From: Larkinella humicola
Lineage (GTDB): Bacteria; Bacteroidota; Bacteroidia; Cytophagales; Spirosomataceae
DNA length: 64,000 bases
Assembly: GCF_008727875.1 (NCBI RefSeq)
Contig: NZ_VTWS01000006.1
Span: forward strand, 496,001-560,000
Direction: 5' to 3'
Below the pieces are notes generated by a model. The model did not search any database and was not told the origin of the DNA. It was given only the letters and a program-made list of their open reading frames with translations. Positions 42,743 through 52,700 of this stretch are shown here, one piece after another; positions within the stretch are counted from its first letter, which is position 1; the number at the start of each line of letters is the position of its first letter. Made by a program: the position numbers and the translations under genes.

Positions 42743-43150
42743 CTAATCCTCCGGAAAAGGAATGAAGATAAAACCGGCAAAGTCGCCGTCGACGACGAAG
42801 AGGCAGCAATATTCATCGGGATTTTTGTAACTCTCCTTGAACACATCGACCGACTCCTCCGCGACCAGTTTCCGCTGCACAAACTCATCGAGCAGCGACG
42901 CCCGGTAGCTCCACGCATTGGCCGCCAGTTCATTCGGCCCAAGCAGCAACTGACCAATATCGACCGGCCGACGGGAGACGACAAAAATGGGATTTTCGGT
43001 AAAGCCGCGTTTCCGAATGACGTACGACGCTTCACGCAGGGTTTCCGACACTTTCACAAAATCCGTTGAAACCGCACTCATCAGCTTCCGGTTGACATCC
43101 GGCGAATTGGCGTCGTCGAGCAGAAAGTTTTCGTTGCTATTATTGATCAT
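42743..43150 (-). CDS. Conserved-looking hypothetical protein
   Basis: 135 residues, cytoplasmic (no signal or membrane segment). I do not recognise the family. The middle is helical (VKVSETLREASYVIRKRGF), followed by FVVSRRPVDIGQLLLGP, which looks like a short beta/turn unit, and an end with alternating hydrophobic strands (YCCLFVVDGDFAGFIFIPF). It starts 102 bp after ald with hairpin A3 between, so it may be cotranscribed with ald and have a metabolic or regulatory role. The reading frame has normal coding character, which favours a real gene. Confidence 0.6.
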   Translation of the reverse strand: MINNSNENFLLDDANSPDVNRKLMSAVSTDFVKVSETLREASYVIRKRGFTENPIFVVSRRPVDIGQLLLGPNELAANAWSYRASLLDEFVQRKLVAEESVDVFKESYKNPDEYCCLFVVDGDFAGFIFIPFPED

Positions 43151-43158
43151 GTTTTTAC

Positions 43159-43248
43159 GGTTTACGGTTTTCAGTTTTTGGTATACGGTGGCTGACGCGA
43201 AAGAGTGGATGCATCAGTCACCGTATACCGAAAACTGTGAACCGTAAA
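43159..43248. repeat. Dispersed hairpin family A, copy 3
   Basis: The left arm GTTTACGGTTTTCAG...GGTATACGGTGGCTGACGCG pairs with the right arm CATCAGTCACCGTATACCG...GAACCGTAAAC with several mismatches. Compared with copy 2 a TATACGG unit replaces TTTACGG in both arms, a compensated change, so pairing is preserved. It lies between ald and the hypothetical gene, with a 5-bp gap to ald. Confidence 0.85.
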
Positions 43249-43252
43249 CAAT

Positions 43253-44464
43253 TTAAATTCTAGCAGCCAGCAACAGACTCAGGTCTTTGTAGCGCATGTT
43301 GAATTTTTTAGCGATGTAGGCATTGGTTAACAGCCCGTTATGACTGTAAACGCCCTTCATGAACCAGCGATTGGCGAACATCATTTCTTCGATTCCGCCG
43401 ATGGTCCCGGTTTTCAGGAGGAACGGCAGAAAAATGTTGCTCAGGGCCAGACTGGCCGTATGAGCCACCCGCGAGGCAATGTTCGGCACACAATAATGAA
43501 TGACGTTCTGGTATTTATACGTCGGCTCTTTGTGCGTCGTCATTTTGGACGTTTCAAAATTGCCGCCCTGATCGATGGAGACGTCGATAATTACCGCGTC
43601 GAGTTTCATGCGCGAAACCATCTCCTGCGTCACCACAATCGGACTCAAACCGTCTTCCGCCCGCATGGCCCCAATCACCACGTCGGCCCGCTGAATGGCT
43701 TCCGACAGTGTATCGGTTTCAATGATCGAGGTATAGATATGCTGTCCAATGGCGTATTTCAGCCGCTGGAGTTTGTAGATGTGTTTGTCGAAAATCTTGA
43801 TTTCGGCGCCCAGCCCCAGCGCCGTCCGGGCTGCGTATTCGGCCACGGTTCCGGCTCCGAGAATCACCACTTTGGTTGGCGGAACTCCCGTAATACCACC
43901 CAGAATTACCCCCCGGCCGTTGTTGGCACTGCTCAGGTATTCACCCGCAATCAGCATGACAGTGCTGCCTGCAATTTCGCTCATCGCCCGGATGATCGGC
44001 ATGCCGCCCACTTTATCCTCGATGTATTCGTAGCCCAGCGCGGTGATTTTTTTGCTGTTCAGCCGCTCGAAGTATTTCTTCTCGTGATTGGGCAGGTTAA
44101 CCGCCGAGATGAGGGTACTGCCGGTTTTGATGTAGTCAAATTCCTGATCGACCAGCGGTTCCACCTTCAGAATCAGGTTCGCGTCGTAGACCTCTTTGGC
44201 CGACGGCATAATTTGTGCCCCGGCTTCGCTGTAGTCGTTATCGGAGAATTTTGCGCCCGCGCCCGCCCCCTTTTCGATGAGAACGTCGTGGCCGTGGCGC
44301 ACCAGAATGGTGACCGCTTCGGGCGTCAGGGCAATGCGGTTTTCCTGTAGGGAGACCTCTTTGGGCATCCCAATCATGAGGCTGCCATTGTGCTTCTTAA
44401 CAGCGGCAGGAGCTTCCTGCGGATAAAGTGCCGTTTGTTTTGCTAATTGTTCAAACCCAGTCAC
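43253..44464 (-). CDS. ald: Alanine dehydrogenase
   Basis: 403 residues, starting at a GTG (44464) that gives the family's N-terminus GFEQLAKQTALYPQE; no in-frame ATG lies upstream before a stop codon. MIGMPKEVSLQENRIALTPEAV is the substrate-domain start, and VVILGAGTVAEYAARTALGLG is the NAD-binding Rossmann motif. The reaction is L-alanine plus NAD to pyruvate, ammonia and NADH, in nitrogen or carbon metabolism. It lies 115 bp after tsaE on the same strand. Strong homology throughout; some PNT-type transhydrogenase alpha proteins share the fold, but the sequence fits Ald. Confidence 0.92.
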   Translation of the reverse strand: MTGFEQLAKQTALYPQEAPAAVKKHNGSLMIGMPKEVSLQENRIALTPEAVTILVRHGHDVLIEKGAGAGAKFSDNDYSEAGAQIMPSAKEVYDANLILKVEPLVDQEFDYIKTGSTLISAVNLPNHEKKYFERLNSKKITALGYEYIEDKVGGMPIIRAMSEIAGSTVMLIAGEYLSSANNGRGVILGGITGVPPTKVVILGAGTVAEYAARTALGLGAEIKIFDKHIYKLQRLKYAIGQHIYTSIIETDTLSEAIQRADVVIGAMRAEDGLSPIVVTQEMVSRMKLDAVIIDVSIDQGGNFETSKMTTHKEPTYKYQNVIHYCVPNIASRVAHTASLALSNIFLPFLLKTGTIGGIEEMMFANRWFMKGVYSHNGLLTNAYIAKKFNMRYKDLSLLLAARI

Positions 44465-44579
44465 TATAAACGGGATTTATGAATTTCGAACTGCGAATGA
44501 CGCATTCCCCGGTGGAGATGGTTTCACCGAAAACCGCCCGAAAGCGTTGCGCCCCGTTGTTCTTAATCCGTCATTTTTG

Positions 44580-44990
44580 TCAATTGGTTTCCAGTATTCG
44601 TTCGCCTTCTTCCACCCGAAGGTGAAGGGTCCAGGCGTCGGGGGGTAACAAACCGGCAATTCGTTCCGGCCACTCAATAAAACAGCGTTTTCCCGAGTCG
44701 ATGTACTCTTCAAGACCACTGCCCAGGGCTTCTTCTTCATTGCGAAGCCGGTAACAATCAAAATGATAGACCGGTTCACCTGAATTTGTAACGTACTCAT
44801 TCACAATTGAAAAGGTTGGACTTTGGACTGTGGTCTCAACGCCCAGACGCCGACAGATCGCTTTAATCAAGGTCGTCTTGCCCGCTCCCATCTCACCGTC
44901 GAACAGCCAGACCGAATGCGATCGCCCGGCGTCGATCAATTGTCCGGCAACGGCATCCAGTTCAGCAAGGCTTTGAAAGCGGAGGATCAT
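44580..44990 (-). CDS. tsaE: tRNA threonylcarbamoyladenosine biosynthesis ATPase
   Basis: 136 residues, a P-loop ATPase with DGEMGAGKTTLIKAI as the Walker A motif, VQSPTFSIVNEY, and the Bacteroidota-type YHFDCYRLRNEEEA and CFIEWPERI motifs. It supports TsaB and TsaD in forming t6A37 on tRNAs that read ANN codons. A promoter with a perfect -7 box lies at 45013-45044. Gene order tsaE then ald suggests cotranscription. Length and motifs are standard for the family. Confidence 0.95.
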   Translation of the reverse strand: MILRFQSLAELDAVAGQLIDAGRSHSVWLFDGEMGAGKTTLIKAICRRLGVETTVQSPTFSIVNEYVTNSGEPVYHFDCYRLRNEEEALGSGLEEYIDSGKRCFIEWPERIAGLLPPDAWTLHLRVEEGERILETN

Positions 44991-45012
44991 TCTTTTTACT
45001 TAATTCCAATTT

Positions 45013-45044
45013 CAAAGATAATACTTTTCTTGGTCTCCTACAGA
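45013..45044 (-). promoter_or_regulatory. Promoter of tsaE-ald
   Basis: On the minus strand TCTG (45044-45041), 20 bases, then TATCTTTG (45020-45013), which matches TAnnTTTG exactly. The predicted transcription start is about 15 bases before the tsaE ATG. Confidence 0.6.
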
Positions 45045-45156
45045 CCGTTATCGACCCGGTAGGTGTGACAAATTTGACCATTGGCTCAATTTATCCAGTT
45101 GACCTTCTGGACAAAATTAGTCATCTTCGGCCCTCAACTCTTGATTTGTCATTCGT

Positions 45157-46188
45157 ATGTCCCGTACTATTCAGGTTGGATTAATCGGTTTCGGACTGTC
45201 GGGCCGGTATTTTCACGCACCTTTCCTAACCGTTAACCCGCATTTCAAACTGGTCAAAGTGGTGGAACGTCACCGCAATGAAGCCGAAGCTTTCGACTCA
45301 AGCATTCAAACCGTCCGCAGCCACGCGGAGTTGCTGGCCGATCCGGCCATTGACCTCATCATTGTCGGCTCGCCCAACGACACCCACTTTTCGTACGCCA
45401 AAGCCGCTCTTGAAGCCGGGAAACACGTGTTGATTGAAAAACCATTTGCCAACAGCCTCGAACAAGCCCGCGAATTGCTGGAACTGGCGAAACAGAAAGG
45501 GCTCGTGGCCATTCCGTACCAGAACCGGCGATACGATGCCGATTTCCTGACCATTCAGCAGGTGCTGCGGGAAAATCAGTTGGGCGAAGTCGTGGAATAC
45601 GAATGCCGCTACGACCGGTATCGGCCGGATATTCTGGATAGCTGGAAAGAAAAAGATCCCGAAGGCGGTGGAAACCTCTTTAACTTAGGCCCTCACCTGA
45701 TCGACCAGGCCGTGGCGCTGTTTGGTGTGCCACAAGCGGTTTCGGGCGATGTTCGCATCATTCGGAAAGGCGGTATTCTGGATGATTATTTCGACGTGAA
45801 ATTATTCTATGCCGACAAACGCGTCATTCTGAAATCGTCGATGCTGGCGGTCGATAACAGCCTGCGTTACATCATTCACGGCACCAAAGGCTCCTTTATC
45901 AAACACGGACTGGACATTCAGGAAGAAACCCAGCGCAAAAATATTCTGCCCGACACCCCGGATTGGGGCGCCGAACCCGAAAGCCAGTACGGTACGCTCA
46001 CCACGCCCAATGGCCGGTTTACGTTCCCGAGCCAGCCGGGCAATTACCACCATTTCTACGACAATCTGTACCGCGCCATTGTCGGCGAAATTCCGCAGGA
46101 AGTAACCCCGGAACAAGCCCTGGCGGTCATGCGGATTATTGAGCTGGCTGGGGAAAGCAGCCGGACGAAGGCGGTTTTGGCATTTTAA
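45157..46188 (+). CDS. Gfo/Idh/MocA family oxidoreductase
   Basis: 343 residues: an N-terminal NAD(P)-binding Rossmann fold (VGLIGFGLSGRYFHAPFL, with DLIIVGSPNDTHF) and the family's EKP motif (LIEKPFANSLEQA), then the alpha/beta C-terminal domain with GGNLFNLGPHLIDQAVALFG. It oxidises or reduces a sugar, inositol or related polyol with NAD(P); the exact substrate is not predictable. It is divergent from tsaE and convergent with phosphoglucomutase. There is no signal peptide, so it is cytoplasmic. Confidence 0.9.
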   Translation: MSRTIQVGLIGFGLSGRYFHAPFLTVNPHFKLVKVVERHRNEAEAFDSSIQTVRSHAELLADPAIDLIIVGSPNDTHFSYAKAALEAGKHVLIEKPFANSLEQARELLELAKQKGLVAIPYQNRRYDADFLTIQQVLRENQLGEVVEYECRYDRYRPDILDSWKEKDPEGGGNLFNLGPHLIDQAVALFGVPQAVSGDVRIIRKGGILDDYFDVKLFYADKRVILKSSMLAVDNSLRYIIHGTKGSFIKHGLDIQEETQRKNILPDTPDWGAEPESQYGTLTTPNGRFTFPSQPGNYHHFYDNLYRAIVGEIPQEVTPEQALAVMRIIELAGESSRTKAVLAF

Positions 46189-46250
46189 CGTACAGACCGA
46201 CGAACTGCCTGACGTTCAGAAGCTGTTTGAATGAAGGCCGGAGGCCTGTC

Positions 46251-46370
46251 CTGTCAATAGACAATAGCACCCATCCGCACGTGGTAGCTCCGGAGGAACG
46301 GTCTGAAGATGTTTTTAGACCGCTCCTCCGGAGCTACCACGTGCGGATGGGTGCTATTGTCTATTGACAG
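46251..46370. repeat. 54-bp near-perfect hairpin (family C)
   Basis: Arms 46251-46304 and 46317-46370, identical complement except one G-U pair, with a 12-nt loop. The arms begin CTGTCAATAGACAATAGCAC and contain GTGGTAGCTCCGGAGGA. The element lies in the convergent gap between the Gfo/Idh/MocA gene and phosphoglucomutase. AGCTCCGGAGG also occurs in the loop of hairpin B3. It may act as a bidirectional terminator; the length far exceeds what termination requires. Confidence 0.92.
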
Positions 46371-46412
46371 ACTGCCCTTCCAGGGCTCTCCCCGGTTAAT
46401 TAGAACAACCGA

Positions 46413-48170
46413 TCACTCCAGATTCAAATCCGTCATCACCGACTGGACTTTCTTCTTCAACTGGTCGTACACCGCATCGAACTCTTCCTTGTTTTTCAGG
46501 GGTTCGTTGACGCTCACGTAAAATTTAATTTTCGGCTCGGTTCCCGATGGGCGGGCCGATACTTTCGTTCCGTCGGCGGTGAAAAACTGCAACACGTTCG
46601 ACGACTCGATGCCCATTTTCCCGGCTTCAATGGCGGTTTTTTCGCCGGTGGTCAGATCGGTTCGCTCCAGACTCGCGTAGTCATCGACCCGCAAAACCGG
46701 TGACCCGGCAATCTGTTTTGGCGGATTGGCACGGAAGTCGGCCATCATCTGCTGGATTTCTTCGGCCCCGGTTTTTCCTTTTTTGGTCAGTGATATCAGG
46801 CCTTCATAATAGAAGCCGAATTTCTGATACATCTCCATCAGCAAGTCGAACAGGCTCAGCCCTTTGTCTTTGGCATAAGCCGTCAACTCGGCAATCATGG
46901 CGCAGGAAGCGATGGCGTCTTTATCCCGGACAAAATCCCCGATCAGGTAGCCGTAGCTTTCTTCGCCCCCGCCGATGAACTGCTGCTGACCTTCCAGTTC
47001 GCGGATAATCTGCGCGATGTATTTAAAACCGGTCAGGGTGTTGTAGCAGTAAACGCCGTATTGATCGCACATCTTGTCGATGAGGTCGGTCGTCACGATG
47101 GTTTTGGCAACAAACTCTTTGCCGGTCAGTTTGCCGTTGTCTTTCCAAGCCTGGAGCAAATAATAGATGATCAGGCTAGCCATCTGATTGCCGTTCAGCA
47201 ACTCAAATTCGCCGTGGTGGTTGCGGGCACCCGACCCCACGCGGTCTGCATCGGGGTCGGTGGCCATAATCAGATCCGCGTTAATGGCTTCGGCTTTTTC
47301 CAGCGCCAGCCGCATGGCATCGCGTTCTTCAGGATTCGGCGATTTCACCGTCGGGAAGTTGCCATCCGGTTCGGCCTGCTCCTCCACGATGGTCACGTTG
47401 GTAAAACCCAGGGCTTTCAGCACGCGCGGAACCAACGTAATACCCGTCCCGTGGATGGGCGTAAAAACGATGTTCAGGTCTTTCTGCCGCGCAATCACAT
47501 CCGGATTGATGGAGTTCGACTTGATCCGTTCGACATATACGCTGTCGATTTCTTCGTCGATCAGGTGAATTTTCTCTGGAACGCCGTCAAATTTCACGTC
47601 ATCGATCGACGTGATTTTATTGACTTCGGTGATGATGTTTTTATCGTGGGGCGCCACCACCTGCCCGCCGTCGTTCCAGTAGGCTTTGTAGCCGTTGTAT
47701 TCCGGCGGGTTGTGCGACGCCGTTACAACGATCCCGCTCTGACAACCCAACTGGCGAATGGCAAACGACAACTCCGGCGTGGGGCGCAGCGCGCTGAACA
47801 AAAATACTTCGATGCCATTGGCCGAGAAAATATCCGCCACAATCCGGGCAAACTCCGGACTCATCCGGCGGCTGTCGTGGGCAATCGCTACTTTAATATC
47901 AATGTCGGGGAAAGCCGCGTTCAGGTAATTCGCCAGCCCCTGCGTAGCCGCGCCGACCGTGTAGCGGTTCATGCGGTTGGAACCCACGCCGATGACGCCC
48001 CGCAAACCGCCGGTACCAAATTCCAGGTTTTTATAGAACGAATCGGTCAGTTCGGTCGATTCGTCGTTGTCCAGCAAATTGCGAATTGCTGCTTTGGTTT
48101 CGGAGTCATAATTGCCGTTGAGCCAATGGTCGATGGTAGCCTGGGTTGCAGAATCAATTGCAGTTGTCAT
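46413..48170 (-). CDS. Phosphoglucomutase/phosphomannomutase
   Basis: 585-residue alpha-D-phosphohexomutase: VTASHNPPEYNGYKAYW contains the phospho-serine, MATDPDADRVGS the metal-binding Asp loop, and GGGEESYGYLIGDF the sugar-binding loop, with RPSGTEPKIKFYV as the phosphate-binding C-terminal motif. It interconverts glucose-1-phosphate and glucose-6-phosphate and usually also mannose phosphates, feeding glycogen and surface-sugar synthesis. A TTTG-N19-TAAATTGG promoter lies 26-56 bp upstream. Cytoplasmic; all motifs intact and length typical of the long Bacteroidota form. Confidence 0.94.
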   Translation of the reverse strand: MTTAIDSATQATIDHWLNGNYDSETKAAIRNLLDNDESTELTDSFYKNLEFGTGGLRGVIGVGSNRMNRYTVGAATQGLANYLNAAFPDIDIKVAIAHDSRRMSPEFARIVADIFSANGIEVFLFSALRPTPELSFAIRQLGCQSGIVVTASHNPPEYNGYKAYWNDGGQVVAPHDKNIITEVNKITSIDDVKFDGVPEKIHLIDEEIDSVYVERIKSNSINPDVIARQKDLNIVFTPIHGTGITLVPRVLKALGFTNVTIVEEQAEPDGNFPTVKSPNPEERDAMRLALEKAEAINADLIMATDPDADRVGSGARNHHGEFELLNGNQMASLIIYYLLQAWKDNGKLTGKEFVAKTIVTTDLIDKMCDQYGVYCYNTLTGFKYIAQIIRELEGQQQFIGGGEESYGYLIGDFVRDKDAIASCAMIAELTAYAKDKGLSLFDLLMEMYQKFGFYYEGLISLTKKGKTGAEEIQQMMADFRANPPKQIAGSPVLRVDDYASLERTDLTTGEKTAIEAGKMGIESSNVLQFFTADGTKVSARPSGTEPKIKFYVSVNEPLKNKEEFDAVYDQLKKKVQSVMTDLNLE

Positions 48171-48195
48171 AAAAAATGAGAGTTTGAATCGGTTG

Positions 48196-48226
48196 CCAAT
48201 TTACAGTTCTAAATGACGTAGTCAAA
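48196..48226 (-). promoter_or_regulatory. Promoter of phosphoglucomutase
   Basis: On the minus strand TTTG (48226-48223), exactly 19 bases, then TAAATTGG (48203-48196). Exact -33 box and spacing, -7 box one base off TAnnTTTG. Confidence 0.65.
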
Positions 48227-48291
48227 TCCTTTTGGTAAAAGGTTTTAAAACCGTAAAATATTGGACAAAACAGGCCCGAAACAGACCTCCT

Positions 48292-49734
48292 TTATTTCCA
48301 GCCGCCCCCCAACGCCCGGTATGCATTGACCATGGCGTTCATTTGCCGCATCCGCGTTTCAATCAGCTCCATTCTGGATTCCAGCACATCCCGCTGCGTC
48401 AGCAACACTTCCATATAATCGGCTCGGGCTGAGGTAAATAACCGAAGGGAAATGTTGGTTGACTGGGTCAATGCCTGCACCTGGTTGTTTTTGGTACTGT
48501 AACTTTTTTCCAGGTTGTCGATGGCCGACAACTGATTGGCCACTTCGATGTAGGCATTCAGAACCGTTTTTTCGTACTGGTAAACCGCCTGAATTTGCTT
48601 CGCATTCGCATTTTTGTACATCGCCGTAATGGCATTCTTATTGATAACCGGACCCACCAGATCCCCAATCAACGAGGCAATCAATGATTCCGGTGTATTC
48701 ACCAGATAGATCGGATTGAAGGCCATCAAACCCAGCGAAGCGGAAAGGTGCAGCGAGGGATAGAAGTTGGCCCGGGCCACACTGACATCGAGTTTGGCAG
48801 CCTCCAGTTGGTGTTCGGCCTGTCTGATATCGGGCCGGTTTTCCAGCAATTGCGAGGGGGCACCCGCATACATTTTGGTTGGACTTAACTCGTTAAAATT
48901 CACAGAACTTCGCTGAATCCGCTGCGGAAACCGGCCCACGAGGAAATTAATCCGGTTTTCCGTTTCAACAATCTTTTGCTGAACGTCATACTGAAGATTC
49001 TGCGTTTTATACACCTCGGCTTCAAACCGCCGAACCGCCAGTTCGGTCACTTTGGCCGCTTCTTTTTCCTGCTTGATAATCGACAGCGCGTTGGTCAGAA
49101 TATCGATGTTCCGCTTGATGATTTCCAACTGATTATCATAGGCCATCAGCTCATAATAGGAGTTGGCGATCTCGGCCACCAGATTCGTCACCTGGAAATT
49201 CCGGCCTTCAATGGACGCCAGATAGTTGAAAACCGCTACTTTCCGGGCATTCCGCAGCTTATGCCAGATATCGACTTCCCAACTGGCAAAGGCACCAACG
49301 TAGGTGTTTGGTAACACATCGGGCGTGTGCCGCCCCGGTTTTATATCGGTGACGGCATCAGCAGCCCCCTGGCTCGTGAAGCGGGAAACCTTTTCGACGC
49401 CGGAACCCCCACCCACCGTAACGAATGGCAGGTACTCCCCTTTGCGAGCCATGATTTCGTTGTTGGACACCGCAATTTCCTGAAGCGTAATATTTAATTC
49501 CTGGTTGTTATACAGGGCCGTATCGATCAGGGCCGCCAGATTGGGGTCGGTAAAATACGCCTTCCAGCCTGTCTTTGCCGTGTTGGTCGAGTCCGACGCG
49601 TTAGTAAAACGCGTCGGTACAGTTTTATTTTCGGCTTTCGGCACCAGGTGTGGAACGCTACAGCCGCTCGTGAGCAGGGTAAGAACCGTTATCCCTACGC
49701 AGGCTACTCGTTGTCTATTTCTCATTGATTTCAC
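48292..49734 (-). CDS. RND efflux outer-membrane factor (TolC/NodT family)
   Basis: 480-residue outer-membrane efflux lipoprotein: signal with lipobox LLTSGC, then two TolC repeats with the usual pattern NQELNITLQEI, a motif NRPDIRQAEHQLEAAKLDVSVARA in the second half, and a C-terminal long helix (RADYMEVLLTQRDVLESRM). Trimeric tunnel for the RND pump encoded just upstream; its start overlaps the pump's stop by about 20 bp, which implies translational coupling. A start at MRNRQRV (49725) is also possible. Transported compounds are unknown. Confidence 0.9.
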   Translation of the reverse strand: MKSMRNRQRVACVGITVLTLLTSGCSVPHLVPKAENKTVPTRFTNASDSTNTAKTGWKAYFTDPNLAALIDTALYNNQELNITLQEIAVSNNEIMARKGEYLPFVTVGGGSGVEKVSRFTSQGAADAVTDIKPGRHTPDVLPNTYVGAFASWEVDIWHKLRNARKVAVFNYLASIEGRNFQVTNLVAEIANSYYELMAYDNQLEIIKRNIDILTNALSIIKQEKEAAKVTELAVRRFEAEVYKTQNLQYDVQQKIVETENRINFLVGRFPQRIQRSSVNFNELSPTKMYAGAPSQLLENRPDIRQAEHQLEAAKLDVSVARANFYPSLHLSASLGLMAFNPIYLVNTPESLIASLIGDLVGPVINKNAITAMYKNANAKQIQAVYQYEKTVLNAYIEVANQLSAIDNLEKSYSTKNNQVQALTQSTNISLRLFTSARADYMEVLLTQRDVLESRMELIETRMRQMNAMVNAYRALGGGWK

Positions 49735-52700
49735 TTTCTTCAGGTTGTGGAAACTGGTCTACGGAATGGACGAATACGTCGGTCAGTGAATCTTCTTCTT
49801 CCCCTTTGATCAACTTCCGGCCGTCGGCCAGATTGCCAAAAATAAAGTACAGTCCGGGGATGATGATGACCCCGAAAATGGTTCCGAACAACATCCCACC
49901 CATCGCCGAGGCACCAATCGTCCGGTTCCCAATCGCTCCGGCACCGGTCGCGCTGATCAGCGGAATCAGACCGGCCACAAAGGCGAAAGAGGTCATCAGG
50001 ATCGGGCGGAAACGAACTTTGGCGCCTTCAATAGCTGCGTTCAGAATGGTTTCGCCCTGCTGCCGCTTCTGAACGGCAAATTCGACGATCAGTACGGCGT
50101 TTTTACCCAACAGACCGACCAGCATGATGAGCCCGATCTGGGCGTAGATGTTGTTTTCCAGCCCCATCAGCTTGAGCAGCAAAAACGACCCGAAGACCCC
50201 CACCGGCAGCGAGAACACGACAGCCAGCGGGATGATGAAACTTTCGTACTGCGCAGCCAGCACAAAGTAGACGAAGGCCAACACAATCAGGAACACGTAC
50301 AACGACTCATTGCCCCGGCTCGCTTCATCGTAGGAAAGACCCTCAAAAGCAATGTCATACCCCCTGGGCAAGGTCTTGGCGGCCACTTCCCGGATGGCCT
50401 GGATAGCATCGGCGGTGGTGTAGCCGTTGGCCGGAAGACCCTGAATGGCGGCTGAATTATAAAGATTGAACCGGGTAATTTCATTCGGTCCCTGACCCTT
50501 TTTAAGCTTCATGAAGGCCGAGTAAGGCACCATTTCGCCCGCGTCGTTTTTGACAAAAAGCTTCAAAAGATCGGTTGGAAGCCGTCGGTACAACGGATCA
50601 GACTGCACATACACCTTGAAGAACTGGTTAAACTTGATAAACCCCTGCTCGTAGGTACTGCCGATCATGATGTTGAGGTTGTCCATCGCTTTGCCGATCG
50701 ACACGCCTTTTTGCATGGCCAGCTTGTTGTCGATCTCCAGTTCGTATTGCGGATAGTTCGCGGCAAAGAAGGTGAACAAGCCGGTCAGCTCTTTCCGCTT
50801 GCCGAGGTTATCCATGAATTCCTTGTTGATTTTATCAAACTCGCGGTAATCCGTATCGGTGGTTTTATCCAGTAAGCGCATGGAAAAACCGCCGGACGTA
50901 CCGAAGCCGGGGATGGCCGGTGGTTCAAAGAACTCGACCACGGCTCCAAGCCCCCGCGTCTTGCCTTCCAGTTCTTCCATGATTTCCTTCACGTTTTTGT
51001 CGCGGTCCGACCACGGTTTGAGGTTAATCAGACAGGTCCCGGCATTGGAGCCGCGTCCTTCGGTCATGATCTCATAACCGGCCAGTGAAGAGACCGATTC
51101 GATGCCTGGAACTTCTTCGCAAATTTTCTGAAGCCGCCGGGAAACTTCGTTGGTTTTTTCCAGCGTCGAACCGGGAGGAGTCTGGATAATTGCGTAAATC
51201 GTACTCTGGTCTTCGTTCGGAATAAAACCGGCGGGCAGAATTTTATTCACGTAGAATATTCCAAAACAGAAAGCCAATAACACACCCCAGGTAACCACTC
51301 TCCGGCTGACGATTGATTTTAACAGGCCCACATATCGCCCGGTCACTTTATCAAAGCCCCGGTTGAAACCGTCGAGGGCCTTGGTGAGCAGGTTTTTCTT
51401 CCGGGCGGGCTGTCCGTGGTGGTTTTTCAACAACATGGCGCACAAAACCGGGGTGAGCGTCAGCGCGATCAGGGCCGAAATCACAATGGAACTGGCCATC
51501 GTAATGGAGAATTGGCGGTAAAAAGTCCCCACCGGACCCGACATGAAGGAAATGGGCAGGAATACCGATACCATGACCGCCGTGATGGCGATAATTGCTC
51601 CGCTAATCTCGCCAAGCACTTTTTTGACGGCGGCAAATGGGGAGAGATGCGGTTCTTCTTCCATTTTGGCGTGAACCGCTTCCACCACCACGATGGCGTC
51701 ATCCACCACAATACCGATGGCCAGCACCAGGGCGAAGAGCGTTATCAGGTTAATGGAAAGCCCAAATGCCTGAATCACAAAGAACGCCCCGATCAGGGAA
51801 ACCGGAACGGCCAGAATCGGGATCAGGGTCGAGCGCCAGTCGCCCAGGAATACGAAAACTACCAGTGCAACCAGAATAAACGCGTCCCGCAGCGTATCGA
51901 TAACCTGCTCGATGGACGCGTCCAGAAAGTTTGACACATCATAGCTGATTTTGTAATCCACACCCGGAGGAAAAGATTCTTTCATGACGTCGAGCTTCTC
52001 TTTTACCTCCTCAATCACCTCACTGGCATTGCTCCCGTAGTTTTGCCGCAACACAATGGCAGCCGAAGCCTTGCCATCCAGGTTGGAGTAGATGTCGAAG
52101 AACTCACTTCCCAACTCCACTTTGGCAATGTCCTTCAGGTGAATGCTCTCACCGGCGGAATTGGCCCGGATGATGATGTCTTCGTACTCCTTGGGGTCGC
52201 TATACCGTCCTTTATACGTGAGCACGTATTCCAGCGACTGGGCCGCAATACCGGAGCTTTGCCCAATCCGGCCCGGTCGGCCAATGATGCTTTGCTCCCC
52301 AATGGCTTCCATCACTTCCTCGGTGGAAATCTTGTAGGCCCGCATGCGGTCCGGATTAAGCCAGATGCGCATCGCATACCGCCGACTCCCCAGGATTTGC
52401 GCCCGGGCAACCCCCTTGGTCCGCTGAATTTCGGGGATCATCTTAACGGTCGCGTAGTTGAACAGGAATTTTTCGTCGATGCTTTTATCCTTGGAATAGA
52501 GGTTGACGTACATCAACATACTGGGCTGAACCGGCGAAATAATAACCCCTTCCCGTTGAACCAGTTCGGGCAGAAGTGGCATTACCTGATCCACCCGGGT
52601 TTTCACCCGGATAACGGCGACGTTCGGATCTGTACCTGGTTCAAAAATAATCCGGAGCGTGGCCTCTCCTGCACTGGTAGCATCGGTCGCGATATACCGC

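Noticed and set aside
46410-46430. TTCAAATCC resembling a tRNA T-loop
   Set aside because: It lies in the end of the phosphoglucomutase gene and no cloverleaf can be built around it.
47061-48179. 372-codon open frame opposite phosphoglucomutase
   Set aside because: Antisense shadow with no domain; the minus-strand gene has all mutase motifs.
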